A stretch of 64,000 bases of DNA from Ciona intestinalis. Its lineage: Eukaryota; Chordata; Ascidiacea; Phlebobranchia; Cionidae. Location of the stretch: NCBI RefSeq assembly GCF_000224145.3, contig NC_020166.2, positions 9,024,745 to 9,088,744 of the forward strand, read 5' to 3'. The notes beneath the pieces were generated by a model that had not been told where the DNA came from, ran no database searches, and saw only the letters and a program-made list of their open reading frames with translations. The position numbers were made by a program, and so were the translations under genes. Position 1 is the first letter of the stretch; each line of letters starts with the position of its first letter. Shown here one piece after another: positions 22,701 to 34,449 of the stretch.

Positions 22701-25700
22701 CATGTAAGTAACTTTGTTGTATTATCTTTTTATATAGCTGACAATTTAGTCAACCCGTTAGTGACCACTATTTTTTCCTAAAAAAACTTAGTGCAAAAAA
22801 TCCCAATCAATAAATCTTACCTGCAGATCAGCCAACACCATCCTGTGATAATTCTTCTCCTCGTTTCTCATCTCTTCAAGAGGAAGAGATATGATCGCCA
22901 ACTTCTTCTCTAACTCAAGCACTTCTTTCATCCTGAAACGAGTGATGTTGCGATCCTTTGCTCCGAGAAGAGTCGCCACCTCAGTCATATAGTCCAAGTA
23001 AGCATGAAGTATCTGTAGATGGATGGCTCATTTTGTTTGTATTAGTGCATTATTTGCTTATTTTAGGGTGTTTCGCATTCTCATGGAGTATCTGAGTGGA
23101 TGGATCGGAGAACTTTATAACTAAAGGTTTTGCTACATTGCAGGAAAACTTAAAACACAGATGTTCTGTTTTACACACACTATGCTTGCTTACGAGTTGC
23201 AATATACATAATTAATTTATTATCACATGGCTAGTGAAGACAGTCGCTATAACATGACTGTTCTATTTTATACACTTTATGCCCGCTTATGAGTTGCAGT
23301 GTATGTAACTTTTTTTGTCATGTTACGGCTGACTATTTACAATTTAGACAACCCATAAGTGACCACTGGGTTGGAGCAAGCCACATTTTTCACTACATTT
23401 ATGATTTTTCTTAGTAACTATACCTTGTCATCTTCTATTGTTTTATTAACATAGAAGTCCCTTGTTCCAAGACTGAGGCCTGACTCTCCAACCTTTAATA
23501 TAACATGGATTAATAAAATGAAAGATAAATTTAAAATAATTATTAAAAAGTACAGAGATTGTTTAGAACATGAAAAAACTTCGGAACAATGAGAAATTTA
23601 AAGGTACTGAAAAAATTGCATAAAATAAAGTTGAAAAGGTTAAAAAATGCTGGTAGAAAGTGTTTGGAAACACTGGTAAATATGGTTTGGAAACACTGGT
23701 AATAAAGTTTAGAAAAACTGCTCTGGAAAAGCTTGGAAAAACTTGTAGAAAAAGGTTTTAAAACCCTGGGAGAAAAAGGTTTGAAAGCACTGAAAAATAG
23801 GTTTAGAAACAACTGCTGTGCATAGCTTCTTTTTTCTTGGACTAAAATGTCAAGACGTGCTTAAATACGAAACCACAACATATGCAGGTTAAACTTTGAC
23901 CTAAAAATCCAATTCTTATATTTGCATGATCCCATTAGCTGAACCAGGGCTTATAAGCATGGGTCACTGCACAGTTAAAGGTGAAGGAAAGTACCACAGT
24001 AAAAATCACTACATTGCTCTTAGCTAGCAGCATGACATAGCATATTTTAATATGGGAAAAGCACCAAGTGCGAAGGTATTCCAGATCCGTTTGGCATTTC
24101 TCATGGGACATGGGACATTCTACATTTTTTTACAAATTTTTAAAATTCATCACTATGTTGAACTTAGCTAGCAGCATGATAATACATATGTTACTATGGG
24201 TAATGGGCTAAATGTGGCTTTGTATCATGGCGTGTCCACTGTAAGGCGTAGTACTTTAGTAGGAACAGAAAATATATTTTACTTTTTAGTATTTATTTAT
24301 GGATGATTTAGATACAAGTTTATTGTTCTATTTACAAAAACTAACGTAGTAAAAAAGTTTGAGTACTTTTTGGTAAAAAATACCTAATTATATATAAAAA
24401 CATAATTTTTAATCACAGATTTTAAACAACTTTAAACACTCTTTTAATTTTTTATATACATGACATCACAATGGTAATAATTACTCACAATCACGATATT
24501 TGAGTTTGAATGTTTTGAATCTGTGTTGACACCAATTGAGAAGAAAGGATAAATTGAATATGGAAAATATTGCTGAATCGTGGCGTTGAAATCAAATGAT
24601 GACTCATCCCAATTATTAAGAACGGGCCAGCCCCCAACCTATAGTGGGGGGAAAGTTTCAACTTTAATTCATCATTATAATGGTAAGGGTGGCTTTTTAT
24701 TTAATGTGGGTGAGGTTCGGTGACGAGGCTCATCATTGTTTCAAAGATTTGGGCCAGGATTACCCTATAAAGGTGCCTTTAGGGACAGGTGAATTTTTAA
24801 AACAAGGGTGGCATCTTATGTGTCATTTTTTATATATATATGCTCAAAATGACATATAAGCAGCCTGGGCTTTAGGTAACGGGCCAAATTGAACCAAAAC
24901 CCAAGGTACTCATCAAGAACCTCACCTACATAGAATGCATGTATGGCAAGGTTATCTTTGGTGGCAGCACCTAAGTTTAAAATCTTAAAACAACTTTAAC
25001 TCTGCGTTTAGGTGCTTGTACGAAAACGCTTATATTGCCTTCAACACATAAATCAATAGAGTTTCCTATGTTTAACAGTAGCCCTAAAAACAGCTGTAAC
25101 CCTGCTGTAAGGTATCTATAGAAACAAAATAAACTTTCAAAACATTTTATACCCGAGAAGCCAAAGTCTATATAACATTTTGCCTGGCAGCAAAAAGTAG
25201 AATGTTACTTTACCTCATCTAACAAAGTGAGTCATGAGTATTGCACAAATTAAATGCACACAATTTTACTGTAGTGAGGCATATGCATATGTGTTTTACA
25301 AGTTTTGTCAATAATTTTAGCCAAATAAGTCAACTATGCCTGATGGCAGGAGTAACAAATTAGTTTACCTTCTCTAACATAGTGAGCAATGGTTGAGCCC
25401 CACGTTTGTTGATAGCTTCCAAATCAATGCAAGATTCATAAAATATCTTGGCTTTCTTCTCTGCAACGCTGTTGTTCTGTGTTGTGTTTAACTCTGGAAA
25501 AATGAATATATGAATGTAACTTGCTTTATCCTTGGATGTTTTTTTTTAACATGGGTGTTATGTTTCATGAACACGTGCTCGCTTACAAGTTACCAAGTAG
25601 GTAACTTTATAAGCATTTTTTTACTATAAGAGTCTTGGTTAAGGACACATACACCCACAATGGTAACAACTTAACCTCTGGGTTACTGGCAGGCGCACTA

Positions 25701-28700
25701 AACACTGTGCTACGGCGCCGCAAATAAGTGCTCTAATTGATGTAAATAGACAATATTTAGACTACTTTTGCTATTTACATAGATTTTGAGCCAAGTTGAT
25801 TAAGTATGATAACATGTAGATTTTTAATAATTATGCATATAGAATATTTAAACCGTGATTACCATTTAATATATGAGATGAGGTAATTTGTAAGTATGCA
25901 TATAGAAAGAGTTGCCATTTACATAAACTATAAGAAGTTTTACTTTTGTTGCAAAAATTGCTTTTTTAATTTTGAGAACTGTCACAAATATTGACCAACT
26001 AAATTTAATCAAATCTTTTAATTGTGCAGAATATCACTGCCTGCCCTGCATTTACAACTGTTTGGCAGCTATGGCTTAAGTACATGTTAACATGGTGATG
26101 GTGGCATAGTACTGTTACACAAGGATCAATATTTAAATTAAGCACAGGAGCCTAGGGTAAGAGGATGGGCTTAATTTGGCCATTTTCCAATCTGGTTAGA
26201 ATTGCGATTGTGAGGATATGAATAATTAAACGAGATACGTACCAAGGACATTTTTCATGATGGCGTGATTACTTTGCTGCAATGCGTTGAACCCACTCCA
26301 TCTGGAATGTTAGGAATGTGTTTAGATTATCAAAGAGATTTTAGATTATAAAAAAGTTGAAAATCTTTTGTTATTTGTTAACTTTAATACGGTTGCAACA
26401 ACTTGCAAGCATTTAGGTTTTAATGTCATTTATCTACAAATTTTTAAAATAAAAGTTTAACTTTGAACATGATGAAATCGAAGTTAAAAAAGTAAAATGA
26501 AGATTTTACTTCTAATCCAAAATGAATGAAAATAAAGACAATTATGCCAGACATATATATGGGCTAAAAACTTGACACAAAATCTGTGTTTTAGAAACTT
26601 AATCAACAAAGTTTAATAAAATAATAAACAAACACGATCAAAATCCCTGCAGATAACTTTTGCTTTATTTGCTTCAGACATTACTCAGAAGTAGAATGGT
26701 TCAAGCTAACATCAAATAACCTTTAGAACGGTGGTGTTTAAATGTTTAGCAACTAATAGACAAAGTCTATTAAGTTGTATCTATTGAAACAACAAAAATG
26801 ACATAAGCGAACTTCTACCCTACATTAACAAAAATTAACAAAAATGTTAGGATTGAGAACCACTGGTCTACATCACCAACATCACCTTGATTCTCCCGAA
26901 GGCAGAAGATTTGATTCCTCCCACCCCCCGCATGCAAACTCGTAGAAATCCTGACACGGATCAACGCTCTCGTCCAATGAGAGAGCAACTTTGCTCGCTA
27001 CGTTGATACAAGCGCGTGTCGTGCATGGCTGAGCAGTGATGTTACTACGACGACAGGTTGATGGTTGAGGATCTGGATATAAATAGAAGATGCACAAAAT
27101 ATCCACCTATGTATGTATGTATGTATGTATTATAAGTGTGACACAGATCTTCTGAGGTATGTTTTCAAATCTTAAAATCTGACGTGCTATTACTGTGTCT
27201 GTGGGCAAATTTATCTTTTGAAAAGGCACTTAGCGGCAAACCTTCCTGAGGTCTCACATTTTAAAAAAACATTTAGTCAAGATTAACTTACTTGCTGTTT
27301 TAATTAGTCCAATGATAAACATTTTAACACAGATTTTAAATTTTTGGCTGAAGCTTTTAAAAATACTGTCAAATAAACCTGCAACATTTTTGTTTGTTTA
27401 TTATCAAATGGGGACTCTTTAAAAGCATTGTCCTATATTACTCGGTGTTCAACTTTATCCCACCCTGCTATCTATTTACACATATATATATTATAAACAC
27501 AACACACAAGAATATTAACCTTTAGGTCGACTCATTTCAAACCCAAACATTGACAGCATGAGAATAGCAAGCACAAGAACAAGAAACAACAACAATTTCT
27601 CCCGCTTTGTCATTGATCTGAATACCTTGTTACAATAGGAGCATATCCTCATACAGGAATATTCAGATCTGCGCTTGTAGCTGCGGAAATCAACCTGAAA
27701 TGTAAAAAATTATTTACGAATAAATCTCATCGTTTTAGGGTAATGGGCCAAATCTGGCCTAAATTCTAGACCTTTCAGAACCTCACCCATACAGAATGGA
27801 ATACAATCAATGGCGTTAAACCTTGGGGTGGCAAATAGGTCTAATGTAGCAACACACTAATAAACTGCTCTTAAATGTGTTTTTATAATAGGGGGCAAAG
27901 GATAAACACCAAACCTGGGATAGAAGGGTACATAAGCATACCATAGAATTTTCCACACTGTATTATTTAGTAAACATTAGAACTAAATGTTAGACAGAAT
28001 TTCGTGAAAAAATAAAGAAAAAACTTTACAAAAAGTAAAAATGGAAGAGCTAAAATATATATATATATATTAAAAAATATAAAAGATATGTTTAAAACTA
28101 AATACTCATTTTCTGCACTAAATAGGTTAATTTTTTTAATTTTAATTTTTTCGAAATTATAACAAAGGTCAAACAAACTATCCAACCCCCTAATTCCGCC
28201 ACTAACCATACCCACCTCATCAGGGGAATCCACCACGGGCGAGCAAAGCGATTCCTCCATCTCACTTCCTTCGCCTCTCACACATAAACTGGTCCTCCCA
28301 TTCTCACCAGGCTGGACTGCTGTTACCTGGGATCAATATAACAACGTCACAATTGATTGAAAATCATTATTTTGCAAAATTATATTTTGCCGGCTAAATT
28401 AGATGCCCGTTTAGTAAAGCATGGCACAAATTTTAAAATTAATTTTGTACAAAATTACCTACTCACTTTCAAATGATTTATATATATATTTAATTAAAAT
28501 TATATAAAAAAGTTTTAGTTTTTACAATAATAGTCAAAAGGGTTTGTGAACCACTGTAGAAGTGAAAACACTATAATAACTATTTTTCTAAATAAAATTT
28601 TGTTTGTTTAATGTATTTTGTTTTAGCAACTTGTAGGTAAGATAATAGAACTATGTTCAATATAGAAACAATTGTAAGATAAAGAAAACTACAACTACAC

Positions 28701-29713
28701 ATAACTGTTTGAAATTGTTAAATAACAGTCAAAAGGATTTATGAAACAGTATACTAGGCGACCTAGCCAAAGCAAACTTTTGGGTAGTAAAATGTAGGTC
28801 AAAAAGTTCAACCGTCTGTACTTGAGAAACAAAGTGATGCTAATGAATTCAAAACATTTACACACAAGTATCTCTACAAGTTCTTTCCAGAACCCCTGGT
28901 TTACATTATTACATTGCTTCATTACACCTACTATCAACATGGGCACAACATAGTCGTGGGTCACTGAGACAGTAGTCAACAATTCTACTAGAATATTCAC
29001 ATAAACCTTACATTAGTAAAATGTTATGCAGCCTTTCAAAGTTTATATTACAATTACAGCTCAGTTATTTTGGATTTTGGCTGCTGAAATTCTCATTTCC
29101 TTTACAAGTAAAGCACCAAGCTAAACATATATTATTTAATTTTAAACAATCGTTTTTAATGGCACGGAAAACATTGCACTGGGACACTTGCAGTATATAA
29201 AGTGGAAAAGTTTAATGTAAATTGGCAATGTTTACAAATCAACAATCAACCCTTTTATTAATAAATTAAAAATGTATTTTTAGTTGCTACAATAATAAAT
29301 GCAACAAACACACACACACACAGATAGATAGAACAACAAAAACAGACAATAAGTCAGAACAACAAGCACAATAACAAGAACACAGTTCTAGTTTAAAACT
29401 TAAAACACAGGCATAAAAAATCTGTCTAATATAGTTTCCATAACAAAAAAACTCAACAAATAAATAGAAAGACAAAACTACAAACAGACATCAAAACAAC
29501 AACAACAACAAGAAAACAGTTATAAATCCAAAAATTTAAAAAAGAAACAAACATCAATTGCCATAAAAAATGCAACATACACACAAATAGACACAACAAC
29601 AAAAACACACATCAAAACAACAACAAAATGGTTTTATGTCCATAACTTACCACCAATTGAAGAGAACTGTTTGAATTGTTATCATTAATATCATTATCAT
29701 TGTCAGATTTCAT
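16786..29713 (-). CDS. Endothelin-converting-enzyme-like M13 zinc peptidase
   Basis: Type II membrane metallopeptidase that cleaves extracellular peptides. Exons: 29651-29713, 28216-28326, 27520-27694, 26886-27072, 26243-26301, 25369-25493, 24489-24638, 23424-23492, 22821-23012, 22136-22287, 21384-21498, 20710-20820, 20152-20250, 19822-19899, 19401-19507, 18994-19052, 18681-18800, 18136-18260, 17556-17621, 17296-17394, 16786-16962; 812 residues, phases consistent throughout. Anchor at about 92-110, then [16 protein letters not shown]. Active site HELTH (648-652), third zinc ligand Glu708 in [16 protein letters not shown] substrate loop, C-terminus [33 protein letters not shown] and [14 protein letters not shown] resemble ECE1/ECE2 more than neprilysin. 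An alternative first exon lies at 31353-31391. Confidence 0.93.
17386..17495. repeat. 55-base tandem duplication across a splice acceptor
   Basis: Two copies of a unit starting TTGGTATGCCTGGTGTAGAA (at 17386 and 17441), nearly identical. On the minus strand each contains the polypyrimidine tract and CAG acceptor of the ECE-like penultimate exon plus its first 9 coding bases. The copy at 17394 is the one that gives the correct frame. Confidence 0.9.
17725..18110. repeat. Three tandem units of a ~125-base dispersed repeat
   Basis: Each unit carries the landmarks GACCAACCAAAA.TCATG, GCTTATCCA.ACA.TGCAATAG, then GGGCATGGGAGTGGCAACCA and a GTTAACACCCA-type end. Related copies are at 38545-38680 (same strand) and, inverted, two units at about 53370-53640. 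In the ECE-like gene it lies in the intron between exons 18136-18260 and 17556-17621. Confidence 0.75.
19084..19273. mobile_element. MITE-like element, TGGGGTAAGAT family
   Basis: About 190 bases with inverted ends: left AGTAGGAAAGGGGGAGATGG and right the reverse complement of AGTAGGCTGGGAAAAGGGAC, each followed inward by ACACCTTT. TA-flanked. Non-coding; sits in an ECE-like intron. Confidence 0.65.
21570..21732. repeat. Dispersed repeat, copy A
   Basis: Roughly 160 bases very similar to 23879-24036, sharing TTTGACCTAAAAATCCAATT, a GGGTCACTGCACAGTTAA block, GTGAAGGAAAGTACC and a CTAGCAGCA end. Both copies are in ECE-like introns in the same orientation. Confidence 0.75.
23879..24036. repeat. 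Dispersed repeat, copy B
   Basis: Second copy of the 21570-21732 repeat; its CTAGCAGCATGA end recurs again near 24166. Family not recognised. Confidence 0.75.
25504..25718 (-). mobile_element. tRNA-derived SINE copy
   Basis: Read on the minus strand it starts GGCGCCGTAGC, a diverged tRNA-like head, and ends in a GTTACATTCATAT tail at 25504. Lies in an ECE-like intron immediately beside exon 25369-25493. Confidence 0.65.
27106..27130. repeat. (TATG)n microsatellite
   Basis: About six perfect TATG repeats in an ECE-like intron. Confidence 0.9.
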
Positions 29714-29938
29714 TATATAATACTTATATACAAACAAGCTATATAAAAGCCAATGTTGTAATTACGTTGAATTGTAAAAAGGCCATAATATACAATTACA
29801 TTATTTAGCCTATTCAAATTTTAATACAACCATTTAATTATTTTTTATAGAAATTATCAAACTGTTATATATTATATATAATACCTGTTTCATAACTTCT
29901 ATTAAAAATATTTTTATATATATGTATAGGCCCATACC

Positions 29939-29939
<1 letters not shown>

Positions 29940-29977
<38 letters not shown>
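29940..29977. repeat. (TA)n microsatellite
   Basis: Uninterrupted TA run just upstream of the proximal ECE-like first exon. Other TA runs of similar kind lie at about 4190-4205, 21938-21958, 28053-28072, 30787-30816 and 42454-42478. Confidence 0.9.
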
Positions 29978-29982
<5 letters not shown>

Positions 29983-31352
29983 TAAAGTCTAAATGTAGCA
30001 ATTCATCATTGCAATTATCTATATCTGCATTACTGACAACTCTTAACATATTCCATGGCTAACCTTCCACTGCAAGAATGACTGTTACTAGAGCAGGGTG
30101 GTATATTTAAAGCTAGATAAGTGTTTTGCATTCAAGTTATGCTGATTATCTCTCTCTCTATTCCCTGGTATGCAACTGATCTTGTTTAAGTTGGGCTTAC
30201 TGACTTGTTATGCAAACACAACAGACTTGGGTTACCACTAATCCACCACTTCCACAATAGGGAACTGTGGATACAACAACTAATTAGGGGGTTTCAATAT
30301 TCGGGGTTAGGGGGGGGACTTTTTAATAAAATCACGTTTTTTATCCAAAATCTTGACGTCCCTTATAATGAGAAATAACTGAACTTTTCTAAAACAAAAT
30401 AGACATCGCATTTGCGTTTTTAATTAAAAAATCGATATTTAAAAAAAATATATATTTTATACATATATAGCAATAATAGTAATAATAATACTGTATCTAC
30501 AAAAAAAACTGAGACCCACTGAACCATATTCCTATTCTAACACAGTTACCACTGTTACTGCATAGTTTACAAAAGGGGGACAGGGTAGGATGGGCATTGT
30601 TGGTAAACAGACTTCTACTATGACATCATAATTGTGATTGATGAGTTGAACTTCATATTATCACCAGCTGTCAATCATCAACTAATGCTTGAAACTGTAG
30701 TTTCTGACTATATTGTTTACATTTTTTTGATAATTTTTACATTTTTTATAATTAAACAAAAATTTTATAATTTTTTATAATAAAGTGTATATATATATAT
30801 ATATATATATATATTACATTAATACATATATGTATTTTTGACATATTTTTATTCATATTTTGTCACTGTCAGTTCTCTGACTGTTGGTTATAGCAGCCAA
30901 AAATGATGTTTCGTTTATTTTTTATCAGTAATTGTAACATTTTTTTGTAATAACTCATCAGCATGTATTATACATATATTTTATACTTTATTTTGATTTA
31001 TCACAGGGATAGGGCTACATGTATTATATTTATAAATTTGAATGTCTCACTCAATACCTGCATTAAGTTTTTAACCAATAGGTTTCCCATAATATACTTT
31101 TTTATCCATAGTCATTTTAGTTAACATATGCGAAAAAATGAACAATGGAACTATGAGTGTAACTTCATTTCAACAATGTCCCCCAGATTTAACTCTGCTG
31201 TTAGGTGTTAATACAAACAAGCATAGCCAAAATATATTGCATTCACCACATTAATCAATAAGGTTTCCTATGTTTGAAAACTATAAGTGTAACTGCATTT
31301 GAACAATGACATTATGATGTCATACAAACACATTATTATGCAACAACCTCAC

Positions 31353-31391
31353 CTCGTGCTGTGCAAGTGGGGCATATTTCGCTTTCGACAT
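31353..31391 (-). CDS. Alternative first coding exon of the ECE-like peptidase
   Basis: ATG followed by 12 codons (MSKAKYAPLAQHE) and a GTGAGG donor, ending in phase 0, the same phase as the proximal first exon at 29651-29713. Splicing to 28216-28326 would give 804 residues; splicing directly to 27520-27694 would give 767, close to human ECE1 (770). The proximal exon has no acceptor at its 5' end, so the two are alternatives and not consecutive. Vertebrate ECE1 is known to use several promoters with different cytoplasmic N-termini. Confidence 0.7.
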
Positions 31392-32554
31392 ATAATCCTC
31401 CAAGAATAAGATTCAAGAGAATGATTATCACCAGCGGTGTGTGGATGTTAAGTTAAACCATATATACCTAGTTCTACACAATGGTGAAAAAACATGAATT
31501 TAGATAAACATGCTCACGGTAATATAATAATACAGTAAATTGTTGCAGCAATTGTATGCAAAATATGTGGCTATTAAAAGCATAATATCGATAGCTGTAA
31601 TGAATTTAAAACACAGGAAGGAAAGAATAGAAATTATTGGTTTAAAACACAATAAATCTCGAAATATAAAGAAACTTAATGATAAGCATTCTTAAAGTAA
31701 AATAGAGGATTTTTTTTATGATTTCCTCTTTAGATCACAATTCAGTTAATTCCAAATACCAGGTGGCAGATAAATGTATGGTCAAACAAAGCAACCCCTT
31801 TGTGGTTGGGTCAACTTTAGCAAGTTACCCGTTTTAGGTGAATTTCCAAGGCCTGTAGTGCATATTAAAACTCAAAAATATTTTTTTTTTAAATTTTAAA
31901 TTAAACAAAATTAAGCAACCAAGTTATAAGTGTGGATTGGGGTACAGAGAAAAGGATTGAATTTGTTATATTTTGGTTAGTATTGAATAAAATGTGTTTA
32001 AGGAACTTGATTAAGATTGCACTACGTATATTCCTGTGGCGAACATGAGAAATAGGCAAAAAAAGAATTTGGTAAAAACATTGATATCTTTTTCAATTGA
32101 GAGTTAGGGTTAGGGAACATTATAAAGGAGATGTTGCACAGTTACTTGTAGCTTAGGTATCTGATTGCTCATAAAATGTTGTGGTGAATGAAATCAATAT
32201 ACTAGAATTACCAATATGTATCACATGCGCATGAGGTGTAAAAATAATGAAAAATAAAAGATAAAGTAATACAGTACCACAATAGCCTAGGTAGATGGTG
32301 TTCGGAAAGTCACTGTGTAGTTACGTATTCATTAACAAACATGATTCAGTATAGAATCCAGGAGGTACATGAATTACAATTATAAATGATGTTAAAAGTG
32401 ACCCCCGTTAGCATCAATACAGGCTTGAAGCCTTTTTATTTTGTTTCTAAACACCTCAATCCTTGGAATAGACTGAATGAATGCTGTTATTGCTGTTATT
32501 AGACAGTGCACAGTGACTTTCCGAACACACTGTAGATAAAGAAACTAAAAAACA
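31392..32554. other. Intergenic DNA between the ECE-like and PGAP6-like genes
   Basis: Expected to hold the distal ECE-like promoter and the PGAP6-like 3' UTR. Apart from the mariner relic at 32294-32532, nothing coding was recognised. Confidence 0.5.
32294..32532 (-). mobile_element. Short mariner-type DNA transposon relic
   Basis: 239 bases flanked by TA (32292-32293 and 32533-32534). The ends are inverted repeats sharing GTGTTCGGAAAGTCACTGTG. On the minus strand 32392-32484 encodes the last about 30 residues of a mariner/IS630-type transposase, ending RLQACIDANGGHF and a stop. The catalytic D,D,D/E region is absent, so this is an internally deleted, non-autonomous copy. It lies about 20 bases beyond the PGAP6-like stop codon and may be part of that 3' UTR. 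Confidence 0.85.
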
Positions 32555-34429
32555 TTAAAGGTTTAAGCTAGATGAGCTCCCCCCATATGGTGTGAACCTT
32601 ATGTTGGTTTCATTTTGTGATAAGGTAAGAGGTGGTGACTGTGATGTAAAAGAAGCGTCACCAACTACATTATATGATAAGTTTAATCGCTTAGGGCCAA
32701 CTGGTAATAAGAACAACACTGCAAGTGCCATAAGAATATGCCACATACTGTGCACTATGTAGTAATTATCCTTTGTTTCTACAAATGCATAAAGTATAAG
32801 CCCTGTGCCAGCACATATAATACCAGGTACAATGCTAACAAGAGTTTTCTTTTTACCAGGATAACATTCCTTATTTATACGACATTGTCTCACCCATGAA
32901 AATATAACAAATGCAACAGCAATAATTGCAGGCACAACAACAGTCCATAAATTGAATCGGTCAAATGAAATTACAACAGCAAAGGCAAGGCAACCTAACA
33001 CATGGAAAAAAGCTTCAATACTTAACGGAAACTTAGCTACAGCAATAAGCGTAAACCAAATAGCTGTCAAGGAACTTAAAAAGTCAGAAAACTGTAAAGT
33101 TTCATAGGGCATAAGGCAGTAGACCACTTGGCCAGGTTGGTCACATGCGTGGTAAAAACTTGACATAAATGCAACAAAAAAATAAACTAGAGCTTCAGTG
33201 TAATATTTCCTATAAACAGCCAGACATACACATGGTAAAAACAGAAGGTTGCTCATAGTAAGAAGTAGCGTATACAGCAACTGTGTGTTATAACTTAAAG
33301 CTGTTGAACCATCACTGCAGTCCAAGCCTTTCCAACCTACTTTACATTTACAAGCACCGAATAACAACTCATCACTTCGATATAAACCACATGATCCATG
33401 CCCTTTGTTTGACTGACATGAGTTAATACAAGTTATTATATTCACTGACAGTTCTATCTTTTGCGATATGTTCTCACACGCAGAGGCCTCACAGGCTAGC
33501 TTGACGTCTATAAACCACTGCCCTGAATGTGGGAATGGAAGGTACCAGGAATATTGGGCTCCAGGGAGACTGTTATTAATAAATATTGTGTCGTTATTGC
33601 CGCATTCCCCGTTGGATGAAAACCCAGGTTTTAAGCATCCAAAAATAGCCTCATTACTACCAAGTGCCTCAGGGGACTTGATGTTTATTTTCACAGTTCC
33701 TCCAGAGTCAGAAAGTGAGTTAATATCCCAGAAAAACCTGGTGGATTCATTGTATTTTATGATGTATGTGTCATTAGATGTTGTAAATAAAACATCAAAT
33801 AAATTTCGTTGCTTTCTGCTCAAAAATATTGAATTTGGGTGAGTTGTAATTTCATCAACAGAAGCTATTGTTGTTGATGTATTAAAAGCATTCACAACAA
33901 TAACCTCTAAACTTGCAAAGTATCTGCAATCTTTAGTTAGGCCATCAACACCAATGTGTTGGCTGTCAATTGGTAAATAGGCTGCAGCAAAGTAATCTCC
34001 TGTTTGGTTTGTTGTTAAATTGACATAAAGCTCATTCTGTGACCCTTCAGTTGCTGAAACTACAAAACTTCCAGAATAAATCACGCCATCTGTCCACACA
34101 AAAGTATTTTCTGGTAGCTTTGCACCAAGGGGGTTAGGAATTGGTATCCCCCCTTTTCGGAGCACAACTTGTACATGAGTGTCCGGGCAATTTACCGAGA
34201 TACCCCCGCCTGACTGTGACACACTTCCATGAAGGATCATAGAGATCCTATCAACAGCATTTTCAATCCTCCAGAAAAAAACTTCTTGGTCCCCAACTCC
34301 GTTGAATTGCCGAAGTCGTTTTGAACCGATACTCGTTAAAACTTGGGTTTTTTCTTCATAAACTGTCCCATCCACATACGTAGTTTGAAAACATAAACTT
34401 ATAAGTAATATTGCAACTCCAATATACAT
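32555..34429 (-). CDS. PGAP6: PGAP6/TMEM8-like GPI-processing membrane protein, single coding exon
   Basis: 624 residues without an intron. ATG chosen at 34429: the frame is open further upstream but has no earlier ATG, and this Met begins a good signal peptide (MYIGVAILLISLCF, about 1-20). A long extracellular region rich in N-glycosylation sites is followed by one EGF-like module at about 334-373 (CINSCQS, CGLY, CKCKVGWKGLDC), then seven membrane segments at about 377-580 of the CREST hydrolase superfamily. Proposed catalytic residues are visible: Ser and His in SSFYHACDQPG, Asp in FSDFLSS, and two His in HSMWHIL. Human PGAP6 (TMEM8A) is a GPI-specific phospholipase A2; TMEM8B is the main alternative. 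A splice-acceptor-like TTTCCTTTAG lies at 34455, 26 bases before the start, which suits an upstream non-coding exon or a trans-spliced leader. Confidence 0.92.
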   Translation of the reverse strand: MYIGVAILLISLCFQTTYVDGTVYEEKTQVLTSIGSKRLRQFNGVGDQEVFFWRIENAVDRISMILHGSVSQSGGGISVNCPDTHVQVVLRKGGIPIPNPLGAKLPENTFVWTDGVIYSGSFVVSATEGSQNELYVNLTTNQTGDYFAAAYLPIDSQHIGVDGLTKDCRYFASLEVIVVNAFNTSTTIASVDEITTHPNSIFLSRKQRNLFDVLFTTSNDTYIIKYNESTRFFWDINSLSDSGGTVKINIKSPEALGSNEAIFGCLKPGFSSNGECGNNDTIFINNSLPGAQYSWYLPFPHSGQWFIDVKLACEASACENISQKIELSVNIITCINSCQSNKGHGSCGLYRSDELLFGACKCKVGWKGLDCSDGSTALSYNTQLLYTLLLTMSNLLFLPCVCLAVYRKYYTEALVYFFVAFMSSFYHACDQPGQVVYCLMPYETLQFSDFLSSLTAIWFTLIAVAKFPLSIEAFFHVLGCLAFAVVISFDRFNLWTVVVPAIIAVAFVIFSWVRQCRINKECYPGKKKTLVSIVPGIICAGTGLILYAFVETKDNYYIVHSMWHILMALAVLFLLPVGPKRLNLSYNVVGDASFTSQSPPLTLSQNETNIRFTPYGGSSSSLNL

Positions 34430-34449
34430 TACAATGAAACTGTGTTCAT
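34429..34449 (-). promoter_or_regulatory. Short uORF overlapping the PGAP6-like start codon
   Basis: ATG at 34449 starts a six-codon frame (MNTVSL) whose TAA shares its last A with the main ATG, giving TAATG. If the mRNA begins at the predicted acceptor at 34455, this uORF would be almost the whole leader, and the main product would depend on leaky scanning or termination-reinitiation. Confidence 0.55.

Noticed and set aside
23543-23812. 89-codon frame with Phe/Lys repeats
   Set aside because: Low-complexity tandem AAAACACTGG-type repeat in an ECE-like intron, not a protein.
16786-29713. Assignment as neprilysin (MME)
   Set aside because: The MNPxKKCxVW end is shared, but [16 protein letters not shown] and [14 protein letters not shown] are closer to ECE1/ECE2.
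32294-32532. Active mariner transposon
   Set aside because: Only the last about 30 codons of the transposase remain; it cannot encode its own enzyme.
33468-33842. 124-codon plus-strand open frame
   Set aside because: Lies antisense within the PGAP6-like coding region; no domain and explained by the real gene's composition.
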